Shown: one piece after another, positions 53,937 to 63,000 of the stretch
How positions within the stretch are numbered: position 1 is the first letter of the stretch
Layout: each line of letters begins with the position of its first letter
The notes under the pieces: generated by a model
Seen by the model: only the letters and a program-made list of their open reading frames with translations
What the model was told of the DNA's origin: nothing
Databases searched by the model: none
Assembly (NCBI RefSeq): GCF_016881005.1
Contig: NZ_JACOPV010000019.1
Span: 1-64,000, forward strand
Source of the DNA: Pseudomonas arcuscaelestis
Lineage (GTDB): Bacteria; Pseudomonadota; Gammaproteobacteria; Pseudomonadales; Pseudomonadaceae
Reading direction: 5' to 3'
DNA: 64,000 nucleotides
Program-made: the position numbers and the translations under genes

Positions 53937-54318
53937 CGCTATGCTCCTGCTGGTCGGGAAAGGCACTATCAAAGCTGTACGCGCGCTTAGATAAACGTAG
54001 AAGGTTTCTGTCGCGCAGCAACTTTTAAATGAACAACTTGCTACTTTATCTGTCAGGTCGTGCCTACAAAGTCGGCGGCTTAGGCGAAAATGTCGGCGTC
54101 TCTCAACCACTGAATCGTTTAATTTGATGGATGAGATTTCCTACTATTGGTGAAAATTGGCTACTTAAACTTAGGCGCTGTAGTGTGATGGTGACGCTAT
54201 TGTTTTCGTATCGAGAGGATAATTAACCGTTCGGTAACCCAAGTGTGATGGAAGCACTTAAATGATTAGATGATTGGTGGCATTTTGATGTTGATTGAAT
54301 ATGGGTTTTAACACGATG
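53937..54318. other. AT-rich intergenic region upstream of the alkyl sulfatase
   Basis: No credible gene is present. The region is more AT-rich than its neighbours and must carry the leftward promoter of the alkyl sulfatase cluster. A motif AAGTGTGATGG occurs at about 54240-54250 and a similar TAGTGTGATGG at about 54180-54190; this direct repeat may be a regulator site. No further structure was identified. Confidence 0.35.
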
Positions 54319-54327
54319 TTAAAACCC
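54303..54327. terminator. Hairpin at the end of the M50/HlyD gene
   Basis: A perfect 11-bp inverted repeat (GGGTTTTAACA and complement) with a 3-base loop overlaps the stop codon of the leftward operon's last gene. It is AT-rich and has no following T run, so it may end transcription only weakly. Confidence 0.55.
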
Positions 54328-56421
54328 ACTCTCTCGCAGCAACACTGCCGCCACATGGATAAACCCTTGGCCTAGCAAACTGCGACGTTCACCAGCGATC
54401 TGCAGCCGACCGCGGGTTTCGCGCAAGGTGGTTGGCGCACCATCGAGTTTGATCAACACATGGAACAGTGGGGGCGTCGGCAATAGTTCCTTGCCCCGGC
54501 TGGCGACCGTCAGCGGTCCGCCGAAACGCGAGGCGAGCATTTCGTGGTGCAGTTGACTGACGCGTGTACTGCCGATAGCGAGCACGCTGCCAGTGATGGG
54601 GGTTGGTTGTCCTTCGGGGTAAAAGCGCACCGCGCCGCCCGCTACAAGACGCTGCACTTCATCCTGGTCGACGTAGGCGTCAACCTGCCAATGCCGTGGG
54701 TCGACCAGGATGCCGATGGGTTCGCGACTGCTGACCCATTGCCCGGTTTGCCAGTTAGGGTCCAGGTCGAGCCATTGACCTTCGAACGGGGCTTGCAACG
54801 TCAGCCGGGCAATTTCCGACCGTGCTGCGCGCGCTTCTTCGAACTGTACGTCCAGGCGCTGGCGGGTGGCGATGGCCTGGTCGGCACCAGAAGGGTCGGC
54901 AATCAGGCCGCCGAGGCGAGCCTGATAACTTTTGACACTGGCCTCGCTGGTCGACAGACGCGAGGCAATATCAGGTTCTTCGAGGGTGACCAGAGCGGTA
55001 CCGGCGGCGACGTGGCCAGCGCGATGCAAGGCCTGCAAACGTGCAGGGTAAGGGGCGAACACCCGCAGTTGATGTTCGGCCCGGGCCACACCCAAGGCCT
55101 GAACCTGCGAGCGCCAGGGTACTGCCAGCAGCAATACGATCAGCGCGCCGATTGCCCACCAGGCACGCCGGTGGCCGGTGTTTACCCCTTCACGATGCTT
55201 CCACCAGTATTTGAGCTCGCGCCATACCGGCATGACGATGAACCACGCCAACTCCACGGCGAACAGAAAAATACCCAGCAGCTTGAAGAACAGCAGGTAA
55301 ACCGCCACGGCGATGCCCAGGAAAAGTACCAAGCGGTACACCCAGGTCACTATGGCAAAGGTCACCAGCGCTCGTCGTTTAGCGGGGTGAAAGTGTTCCG
55401 GCCATTCCTCATTCAAGCCCAGCAGTACACGGCGCAGGGTGACTCGGGCCAAGGCCGAGGAGCGCTCGTGCAAATTGGGGAAGTCGAGCAAGTCAGAAAG
55501 AATGAAATAGCCATCAAAGCGCATGAACGGGCTGGCGTTGAGTGCCAGCGACAGCACCCAACTGGTGGTTGCCAGGTACAGCAGGGCATTGCGCAATGGG
55601 CCAGGATCGGACAACGCCCAGCCCAACGTGGCAAGCCCGGCCAAGGCCAGCTCGGTGAGGATGCCCGCGGAGGCAATGGCCAGGCGCTGCCTGGAACTGC
55701 GCAGCTTCCAGCTTTCGCCCGTGTCGGTGTAGAGCATTGGCCACATGACCACAAAGGCGATGCCCATATGACCCACGCGCAGGCCCAGGCGGGTGGCGAC
55801 CAACGCGTGCCCCAGCTCATGCAGGGTCTTGGCCAGCGCCAGAGCAATGGCAAAACTGACCAGGGCTGAAGCTGAAAACGACTCCACCACCGCCGAGGTA
55901 AAGGTATCCCACTGTTGCAGCACCAACAGTACGCCGGTCAAGCCCAGCAACACGATCAGCACCGCGGTCAGCGGTTTGAACAGCCAGTCGAGTTTCTCTG
56001 CCAGCCACTGCAGGTGATGCTGTGGGCGCAGCAGCGGTATGCGGAAAAACAGGTAGTGATGCAGCCACCAGCTCCAGCTCAGCCAGGCATTATCCTTGCT
56101 GCGCGCCACCAGGCGGGCGAGGGCCTCGCGGCCGGGGCGGACCAGTTGGTGGTGCTCCAGAAACTGGCGAAACTCCACGATTTGCTCCACGTCCGGACGC
56201 AGCGGGGTTTCTGCGTGAATGGCTTGGCAAATGTCGTTCGGCGTGCGGTCCCAGCGCAACAGGCACTCAAACTCCAGCCAGCCGATGCGGTAGAAGCGGT
56301 TGACCACTGTGTCCTGAATCACCCAGGCCGGTTCGCCGCTGCTGTCCGGGGCGGTTTCCAGCAGGCGCAGGTCTTCGCGCAGTGGCTGCGACGGCAGTTG
56401 CGCCGGGTCGACGCCAATCAC
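54319..56421 (-). CDS. PqqD-like / M50 site-2-protease-like / HlyD fusion membrane protein
   Basis: The 700-residue protein has three parts. Residues about 25-95 resemble the PqqD/RRE peptide-binding fold (WVIQDTVVNRFYRIGWLEFE). A multi-helix membrane domain (about 145-430) carries the zinc-protease motif HELGH (H201, E202, H205) and the second metal motif NASPFMRFDG with Asp303, as in site-2 proteases. The last part (about 435-700) is an HlyD-type adaptor arm (LRVFAPYPARLQALHRAGHV, LTLQAPFEGQWLDLD). Its GTG start overlaps the HlyD-type gene by 4 bases. In this operon it stands where an ABC exporter ATPase would be expected; that it drives or processes export is an inference. Confidence 0.82.
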   Translation of the reverse strand: MIGVDPAQLPSQPLREDLRLLETAPDSSGEPAWVIQDTVVNRFYRIGWLEFECLLRWDRTPNDICQAIHAETPLRPDVEQIVEFRQFLEHHQLVRPGREALARLVARSKDNAWLSWSWWLHHYLFFRIPLLRPQHHLQWLAEKLDWLFKPLTAVLIVLLGLTGVLLVLQQWDTFTSAVVESFSASALVSFAIALALAKTLHELGHALVATRLGLRVGHMGIAFVVMWPMLYTDTGESWKLRSSRQRLAIASAGILTELALAGLATLGWALSDPGPLRNALLYLATTSWVLSLALNASPFMRFDGYFILSDLLDFPNLHERSSALARVTLRRVLLGLNEEWPEHFHPAKRRALVTFAIVTWVYRLVLFLGIAVAVYLLFFKLLGIFLFAVELAWFIVMPVWRELKYWWKHREGVNTGHRRAWWAIGALIVLLLAVPWRSQVQALGVARAEHQLRVFAPYPARLQALHRAGHVAAGTALVTLEEPDIASRLSTSEASVKSYQARLGGLIADPSGADQAIATRQRLDVQFEEARAARSEIARLTLQAPFEGQWLDLDPNWQTGQWVSSREPIGILVDPRHWQVDAYVDQDEVQRLVAGGAVRFYPEGQPTPITGSVLAIGSTRVSQLHHEMLASRFGGPLTVASRGKELLPTPPLFHVLIKLDGAPTTLRETRGRLQIAGERRSLLGQGFIHVAAVLLRESGF

Positions 56422-57758
56422 ATGCCGCTCCAGGCCCGCAGCGCGGCGAAAGGCCGACGCAGCAGGTAATAACCCAGCACCACGCGTTCCCCGTACAAGC
56501 GGGCGGTGCCGTGCAGGCCAAGTCGCGCGTGTTCAGGTTGGCCGTCGATGCTGGCGAGCAAGCGGTACGCCACCACGCCTTCTTCATTGGCGCGTGCCTG
56601 GTAGCTGGTCTCGAGAACTTTGCCGTTGAGTGGGGTCAGCGGGTAGGCGGTGAGGAACAAGGTCACTTCGGCGCCGGGCTCCAAGGCGATGGCATCGGCC
56701 ACCGGTAACTGGATAAGCATCGCCGGTTGCTTGGGCTCGGCAATCAACAGGATTCGCTCGCCAGTGGACACCGGCTTGCCCAGCCAATCGTTGGGATCGC
56801 TGTAGACCGCCACGCCTGCCCGGGGTGCGCGAACCTGGGTGCGCCGCAGTTGCGCCTTGACTGCCGCCAGCTCCGCCCGGCGCTGCTGCACTCGGCCATT
56901 CAACAGGGTCAGCTCGCTTTTGCTTTGCGGGTTGTCAAACGCTCGCTGGCTGGCCGCCGCCAACTCGGCATCGGCTACGGCGACTTCCTTGCTCAGAACA
57001 TCGGCACGGCTGTTGAGGGTGGTTTCATCCAGGCTGAACAACAGCGTGTCTTTCTCTACGCTCTGATTGGGACGCACCTGCATGCCCTGAATCACACCAT
57101 CGATGGGTGAGCTGATGATCATCGCTTGGCGCGAGACGATTTCAGCAGGAGCCAAGGCGGTTTGCCGAACCGGGACCAGTAACAAAGCCACCGCTACTGC
57201 CAGGCCCAGCAACAATTGGCGTTTGCTCGGCCGCCAGCGCGATAGCCGGCGTTTTTTGCCAAAGCCTGCCCAGCAATGCGCCCAGGTAAGCCACAGGCCG
57301 TCGAACAGGGGTTCAAGCGCAGGCGCGGGTGGATTGTCCAAGAGAAACAGCACCAGGCCTAAACGCTCACCCTCGCGGTCCAGCAACGGGATACACCACA
57401 GCCCTGCAGGCCACCACTCGGCCCAACCTTCTTCGATGTCAGGCGTTGGGGTAACGGCATCACGGGCAAGCCACAGCGGCTTGTTGTCTTGCACTTGGCT
57501 GGCAACCCAACGTACGGCACGTTGCAGCCACACCAGGTAAGGCGAGTCTTCAGTCGGCCGGGCCAGGCCCGATACGCACAACAGTTCGAGGATCTGCCCT
57601 TGCTGCTGGAAGACCAGGGCCTGGTGGTACTGCAGCAGGGGATAGGGATCGTTGGCGATGGAGAATCCCAGCGCATTCAACGAGTCGGCGGCCAGGGCTT
57701 TGTCACGCAGGGCTGCGATCGCCAACAGCAGCTGCGGGTGCGGTAGCGGCTCAGTCAT
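56418..57758 (-). CDS. HlyD-family adaptor with N-terminal cytoplasmic GAF-like domain
   Basis: In this 446-residue protein, residues 1-165 form a soluble region that looks GAF-like (DSPYLVWLQRAVRWVASQVQ, LWCIPLLDREGERLGLVLFL). One membrane helix (about 181-197) and a periplasmic adaptor follow, with a lipoyl-type half (APAEIVSRQAMIISSPIDGV, GMQVRPNQSVEKDTLLFSLD), a coiled coil (about 245-305) and a beta barrel. Such adaptors bridge inner-membrane exporters to TolC. A fused sensor domain on the cytoplasmic side is unusual. It overlaps the genes on both sides (8 and 4 bases). Confidence 0.82.
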   Translation of the reverse strand: MTEPLPHPQLLLAIAALRDKALAADSLNALGFSIANDPYPLLQYHQALVFQQQGQILELLCVSGLARPTEDSPYLVWLQRAVRWVASQVQDNKPLWLARDAVTPTPDIEEGWAEWWPAGLWCIPLLDREGERLGLVLFLLDNPPAPALEPLFDGLWLTWAHCWAGFGKKRRLSRWRPSKRQLLLGLAVAVALLLVPVRQTALAPAEIVSRQAMIISSPIDGVIQGMQVRPNQSVEKDTLLFSLDETTLNSRADVLSKEVAVADAELAAASQRAFDNPQSKSELTLLNGRVQQRRAELAAVKAQLRRTQVRAPRAGVAVYSDPNDWLGKPVSTGERILLIAEPKQPAMLIQLPVADAIALEPGAEVTLFLTAYPLTPLNGKVLETSYQARANEEGVVAYRLLASIDGQPEHARLGLHGTARLYGERVVLGYYLLRRPFAALRAWSGM

Positions 57759-58518
57759 TGGCGCCAGGGAAGCGTGCGGTGCCGCTCATGCCAGCGATCA
57801 GGTCCGGGTGTGCGGCGTCCAGGCGTGCCTCCAACTCCACGGTTTGGGCAACGGCGTCTACCCGTGCGTTGATGGCGCTGACATGCGCTGGGTAGGCTTT
57901 GCCGGTTTCCAGAATGCTCACCTCAAGCGCCTGGTTTGCCTTGAGCTGAGGCAACAGGCTGGACGGCACATTCAACCGCACCTTGAGTGCGCCATCGCTG
58001 ACCAGGTCAAACAGCGGTGTGCCTGCGGCTACGGTTTGGAAAGGTTTGGCATGCACTTTGGCCACGCGCCCGGCAAAAGGCGCCTGTACCACGCAGTAGC
58101 CGCTCTGGGCCTGCGCCATGGCGCGTGCACCATCGGCCTTCTGCACTTCAGTGTTGGCCATATTCACTTCAAGGTCGCCCACAGCGTCGAGCTTGCGCAG
58201 GTTGCGTTTGGCTTCGAGGTTTTGCCGGGCCATGGTCAGTTCGGCGGCAGCGACTCGCGAGCGCGCCTGGGCTTCGGCGCAGTCAAAGCGCGCCAACACC
58301 GCATCCTTGGCCACATGTTGGCCGAGCGCTGCCTTGAACTCGCCAAGGGTGCCGGCCATCTGGCTGGAGAGGGTGGTTTCAAGCCCGGCAACCAGCAACA
58401 CGCGAATCGTACTCGGCTCGTTGCTGCTGGGCAGTGGTGCCGTTTCATCGGCTACTGCAGGGCTGAGGATCAAGGACAGGATTACTGCGAGCAGACTGCG
58501 CTCAAGGCTGTTTGGCAT
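57751..58518 (-). CDS. Periplasmic adaptor protein (HlyD/RND-MFP type)
   Basis: The 255-residue protein has a signal peptide (about 1-22, VILSLILSPAVAD). It then has a short membrane-fusion-protein body: a lipoyl-like half (SSQMAGTLGEFKAALGQHVA, VLARFDCAEAQARSR), a short coiled coil, a second half (VVQAPFAGRVAKVHAKPFQT) and a beta barrel (VRLNVPSSLLPQLKANQALE). It is shorter than most MFPs (about 350-400). Its ATG lies inside the end of the TolC-like gene (17-base overlap), so translation is coupled. It is the second of three adaptor-type modules in the operon. Confidence 0.8.
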   Translation of the reverse strand: MPNSLERSLLAVILSLILSPAVADETAPLPSSNEPSTIRVLLVAGLETTLSSQMAGTLGEFKAALGQHVAKDAVLARFDCAEAQARSRVAAAELTMARQNLEAKRNLRKLDAVGDLEVNMANTEVQKADGARAMAQAQSGYCVVQAPFAGRVAKVHAKPFQTVAAGTPLFDLVSDGALKVRLNVPSSLLPQLKANQALEVSILETGKAYPAHVSAINARVDAVAQTVELEARLDAAHPDLIAGMSGTARFPGAND

Positions 58519-60031
58519 TCGGCGTTCCTTGCATGGCCAGAAGGTTGCCGCGTTCCTGATTTTCCACGGTGCGCTGGATTTCCTGCGCCAGGGTTTTGAT
58601 GCTGTGTTGTTCGATCTGTTGGGGTAGCGTGTCCAGGCCGACCGAGTTGTACAACCGTCCCCACGCCGCCTGGGCGCTGGAATAAGCCGCCTCACGCTGG
58701 TAGCGCGAGAGCAGGTAGCGACCCTCGGCACGTATCACCTCCAGCTCTGAGCCATAGGCAGTGGTGCGTGCAGCTTCAGCGTAGCTCAGTAAACTCTGAT
58801 CGACGCGCAGGCTTTGATCGGCAAATTCAACTTCCTGGCGTGCCAGTTGGTAGCGCAAGGTGCCCACCCGTACCTGAGTGAGGATCGCCATCGATAACGC
58901 CACCCGGCGCATGTCATCGGTTTTGCTCTGCGACTCGGCGGCGCGATTGAGCGAAGGCAACTGCAACAGGCGCAGCAGGTTCATCGAGACTTGCAGGCCG
59001 GTCTCGTTCCAGTCGTTGTTATAGAGGTATTTGTTGGAGTCGTACTTGTAACCGAAGTCCAGGCTCACGTTCGGCCACAGTTGAGTCTTGGCGATCTTCA
59101 GGTCGTTCTCGTTGACCCGCTTGCGGTACCACTCCTCCATGATTTCGGGACGGTGGTTCAACGACAGCAATTCGAGCTTGTTGATGTCCTGGGACAACTC
59201 CGGCAGGGTTGGCTCGACCTGATCAGCCAGGATTAACCGAGAACCGGGTGGCAGCGACATCAGTGCCGACAACTCGGCGCGGGCAAACTCCAGGTCCTGG
59301 CGGCGCACAGTCAACAGATAGATGGAATCGAGCAGCGCGCGCTGGTACGACAATACCTCCTGGCGCGGCAGCAGGCCCTTGGTCTCGGCTTGACGTGCTG
59401 AAAGCAGCGCCTGATGGGTGCGTACCAGCAAGCGGTCCACCTGCGGCATCAACCGCTGCGCGCTGAGGGCCCGCCAGTAAGCATTGCGTACGTCTTGCAG
59501 AACATTCTGTGCCACCTTGCGGCGGCGCTCTTCGGCCATGAGGATCTGGTCGGTTTTCTGCTGGGTGCGGTAATAGGCCACGCCGAAGTCCAACAGGCTC
59601 CAACTCAAACCGAGCCCGTAGATTTGCCGGTAGCGCTCTTCAGACGTCGATGCACGCAAGCTCTGTTCGCGGTCTTCGATACCGATGGAGGTGCCACCGG
59701 AATCATTGTTACGCCCCGCGTACCCGGCCGAAGCTACCAGGCGCGGCAGCATTTCGTGGCTGGAAACGTCGCGCAGGTCGCTGGCCAGTGCGCCTTCCAT
59801 CAGTTTCAGGCGGTAATCAAGATTGTACTTGAGGGCGCGTGCAGCGGCCTCGTAGAAGGTGATGGGTGTGGTTACCGGCTCCTGGTTTGCATACATCTGC
59901 GCCTGGTCCTGAATGATCCGTTGCCGGGTTTCATCCTCGGTGTATTCGACAGGCTTGGTCGCAGAACAGGCGGCGAGCAAAAAGGTGGAAGCAATGGCCG
60001 TACTGAACAATGTCTGAGGCAGTTTTGGCAT
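58502..60031 (-). CDS. TolC-family outer-membrane export lipoprotein
   Basis: The 509-residue protein has a lipoprotein signal (TAIASTFLLAAC, attachment at Cys22). Two outer-membrane-efflux repeats follow, rich in long helices (about 60-270 and 285-480), with YGLGLSWSLLDFGVAYYRTQ in the first strand-helix turn, GLLPRQEVLSYQRALLDSIY, and DFGYKYDSNKYLYNNDWNE in the second. It would form the outer-membrane duct of the exporter encoded downstream. It begins 20 bp after the stop of the large VCBS protein, with AAGGA before the ATG, so it belongs to the same operon. Confidence 0.88.
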   Translation of the reverse strand: MPKLPQTLFSTAIASTFLLAACSATKPVEYTEDETRQRIIQDQAQMYANQEPVTTPITFYEAAARALKYNLDYRLKLMEGALASDLRDVSSHEMLPRLVASAGYAGRNNDSGGTSIGIEDREQSLRASTSEERYRQIYGLGLSWSLLDFGVAYYRTQQKTDQILMAEERRRKVAQNVLQDVRNAYWRALSAQRLMPQVDRLLVRTHQALLSARQAETKGLLPRQEVLSYQRALLDSIYLLTVRRQDLEFARAELSALMSLPPGSRLILADQVEPTLPELSQDINKLELLSLNHRPEIMEEWYRKRVNENDLKIAKTQLWPNVSLDFGYKYDSNKYLYNNDWNETGLQVSMNLLRLLQLPSLNRAAESQSKTDDMRRVALSMAILTQVRVGTLRYQLARQEVEFADQSLRVDQSLLSYAEAARTTAYGSELEVIRAEGRYLLSRYQREAAYSSAQAAWGRLYNSVGLDTLPQQIEQHSIKTLAQEIQRTVENQERGNLLAMQGTPNAKQP

Positions 60032-60051
60032 GGTCTGTCCTTGGTCCTTGC

Positions 60052-63000
60052 TTATTCGCGGGTACCGTTGTCCATTGCCCGCAGGCGCTCGGCCGCTTCA
60101 CGCAGTTGGGCGCGAAAACCGGAGGCAATGCGTGCTTCGGAAGGCGGTGGCAACTGGGCATCGCCCTTGTTCATGTGCGCAGCGTCGCTGGCAAAAACCG
60201 AAGGGTCAGGCAGCAGGCCGTCGGCGCTGAGGTTGATGCGTGACTGGCGGCCGAGAATCCAGGCCATGTCCAGGCTGCTTTCGCGACTGCTGTTGTGCAC
60301 GGCCTTGGCAACGAACTGACCTTGTTCCAGGCCCAAGCGCTGGTTCAAGGTTTCGCTACGAATTTCAGGGATCAGGCCATAGCTCAAGTTGCTGCCGTCG
60401 GCCTGCCAGCTGGAAAGCTCGAGCGCGCGGCTTTGCGCTTCAACCACGGGGCCGACGAACACTGCCGGCTGTACATCGGGCAGCGGCAAGTTGTGCAGCG
60501 GGTCCACTGCATCGCGGCCGAAGAACGGGCCGGCGGGGGCCGGGATGAACGGGGCGGTGATGTCTAGCGAAATGGTCAACTGGGCAAGGTCCGTGGCGCC
60601 GGCTCGATCGACAAGGGTGTAGGTGAAGACATCCTGGAGCACTTGACCCAGCCCGGCGGCGGCCAGTACTTGCGGATTGCTCATGTCGATGGTGTAGGTG
60701 TAGCTGCCATCGGCGTTTATCACCAGTGTGCCGTAGCGACCGGCCAGCGGTTGGCCGAGCACACCATGGGTGCCGGTGCCGGTTTCAGCACCGGTACGAA
60801 TGGCGCTGACGCTCAATTGGTCGCCAGCGTCGACATCGCTGTCATTGGGCAGGACATTACCGGAGCTTTGCGGCGCTGTGGTCTGGTCGCTGGCGACGTT
60901 GCTGTCGTCGCGGGCAAGCGGACTGTCGTTGGCGCCTTGAATGAGGATATTGAGCCGCGCCTGCGACTCGACCCCGGCAGTGTCGTGCATGCGGTAAGTA
61001 AACACTTCACGCAGGGTTTCACCTGCCGTGCGCAGGGCCTGCACGGTTGGATTGTTATTGTCCAAAACGTACTGGTAGCTGCCGTCGGCATTGAGCAGCA
61101 GGTGGCCGTAGCGCCCGGCGATGGTCTGGCCGGCGAGGGCGGTGTTACCGGTTTCACTGGTCACCGATAGCACTTGGCGGGTTTCGCCCAAGGCGCTGCT
61201 GTCGACGTCGGTGTCGTTGTCCAGCACATTACCGCGTGGGTCTACACCGGGTTTGCCATTGCTCACACCTCCCGCCTCGACAGCGATGCTGTTGTCGTCG
61301 ACGGCAATTGGCGTGTCGTTGCGACCGTCTATGGTGATGGTCAGCTGTGCAGTGTCATCGGCCTGGTGAGGGTCGACCACTGTATAGGTGAATACATCTA
61401 CCAGTACCTGGCCACTGGTGCGCAGCGCTTGCACCGCTGCCAGGCTGTTGTCGACGGTGTAGGTCCAACTGCCGTCGGCGTTCATCACCAGGTCGCCATA
61501 CAGCCCACGGAGGGTGGTGCCTACCGTGCCATCGGTGCCTGTACCGGTTTCACTGCCGGTTCGGATTGCCGAGACTGTCAATACATCGTTTTCAAGGTCG
61601 ATGTCGTTGCTGAGCACATTGCCGCTGGGGTTGAAGCCAGGCGTCGCATTGTTCAATCCGCCCGCCTCGACAGCAGTGGCAGCATCATCAATGCCATCGG
61701 GCACATCATTGCGTCCGATGACGATGATCGACAGTTGCGCGAGGTCGGTGAGACCGCCTCGGTCGGTCACTTGGTAGGTGAATTTATCGACCACTGTCTG
61801 CAGCAGATCCAACGCCAGAACGGCCGGGTTGGAGCTGTCGACGTGGTAGGTGTAGCTGCCGTCGGCATTGATTACCAGTGTGCCATATTGGCCGATCAAC
61901 ACATTGCCAACCGTGCCGGCCACCCCCGTGCCACTTTCCGGACCGGTACGAATGCCGGTCACTGTAAGTACATCGCCTTGGTCAACATCGCTGTCGTTAG
62001 GCAGTACATTGCCGCTGGGGTTGATGGTCAGGCCATCGCCATTATCGGCCACGGCAAGATTGACGTTGTCTCGGGCCACCGGGGCATCCCACGCGCCTTG
62101 AATGGTCAGGCTGAACTGGGCGATGTCCTCGGCCCCGGCAGTGTCGCGCATGCGATAGGTGAACACCTCCTGAAGGGTATCGCCCGGTTTCAGGGCCTGG
62201 ACGGCAGCCAGTGCGTTGTTGACTTGATAGCGATAATCGCCGTTGGCAAACACCGTCAAGGTGCCGTATATCCCAGAGACGGTCTGCGGGCCGGTGACTG
62301 CGGTGAAGGTGCCACCTGCCGCTTCGCTGCCCGCGCGAATGCCATTGACGGTCTTGCTGTCACCCGCATCGACGTCAGTGTCATTACTTAACAGGTTTTC
62401 AGTGGGGTTGAGGCCTGCGGTGCCGTTATTGGTGCCACCGGCTTCGACAGCAATGGCGGTATCGTTGACCGCGAGCGGATTGTCGTTCTGGCCGCGGATC
62501 GTGATGGTCAGATTGGCGGCGCTGAGCGCACCCGAAAGGTCGCGGATGGTGTAGGTGAAAAATTCACTGACAGTGGCGCCGGCCGTGCGCAAGGCTTGCA
62601 CCTGCGGATTGTTGTTGTCGACCAGGTAGGTGTAGCTGCCATCGGCGTTCAAGGTCAGGCTGCCGTACTGACCGGTAAAGCTGCTGCCTACGCTGCCAGC
62701 GTTAGGCCCTTGGCGAACTGCGATGACCGTCAGTTTTTCGCCAAACTGGTCAACGTCAGTGTCGTTGCTGAGCACGTTGCCGCTGGGGTTACTGCCAGGG
62801 GTGGCGTTGTTCAAGCCGCCAGCCTCGACGGCCAGTGCACTGTCGGGGTTGGCGACAGGCGCGTCGTTGCTGCCCTGGATGGTGATGTTCAACACTGCAA
62901 TGTCGGTAGCGCCTGCGGTATCGATAACGTGGTAGTTGAAGGCATCAGTCAGTGTGTTGCCGGGACGCAGGGCTTGCACGGCCGCCATGCTGTTGTCCAG

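Noticed and set aside
54544..55869. A 441-codon plus-strand frame
   Set aside because: It is antisense to the M50/HlyD gene, shows no domain, and has the Gln/Arg/Gly-rich composition of a shadow frame.
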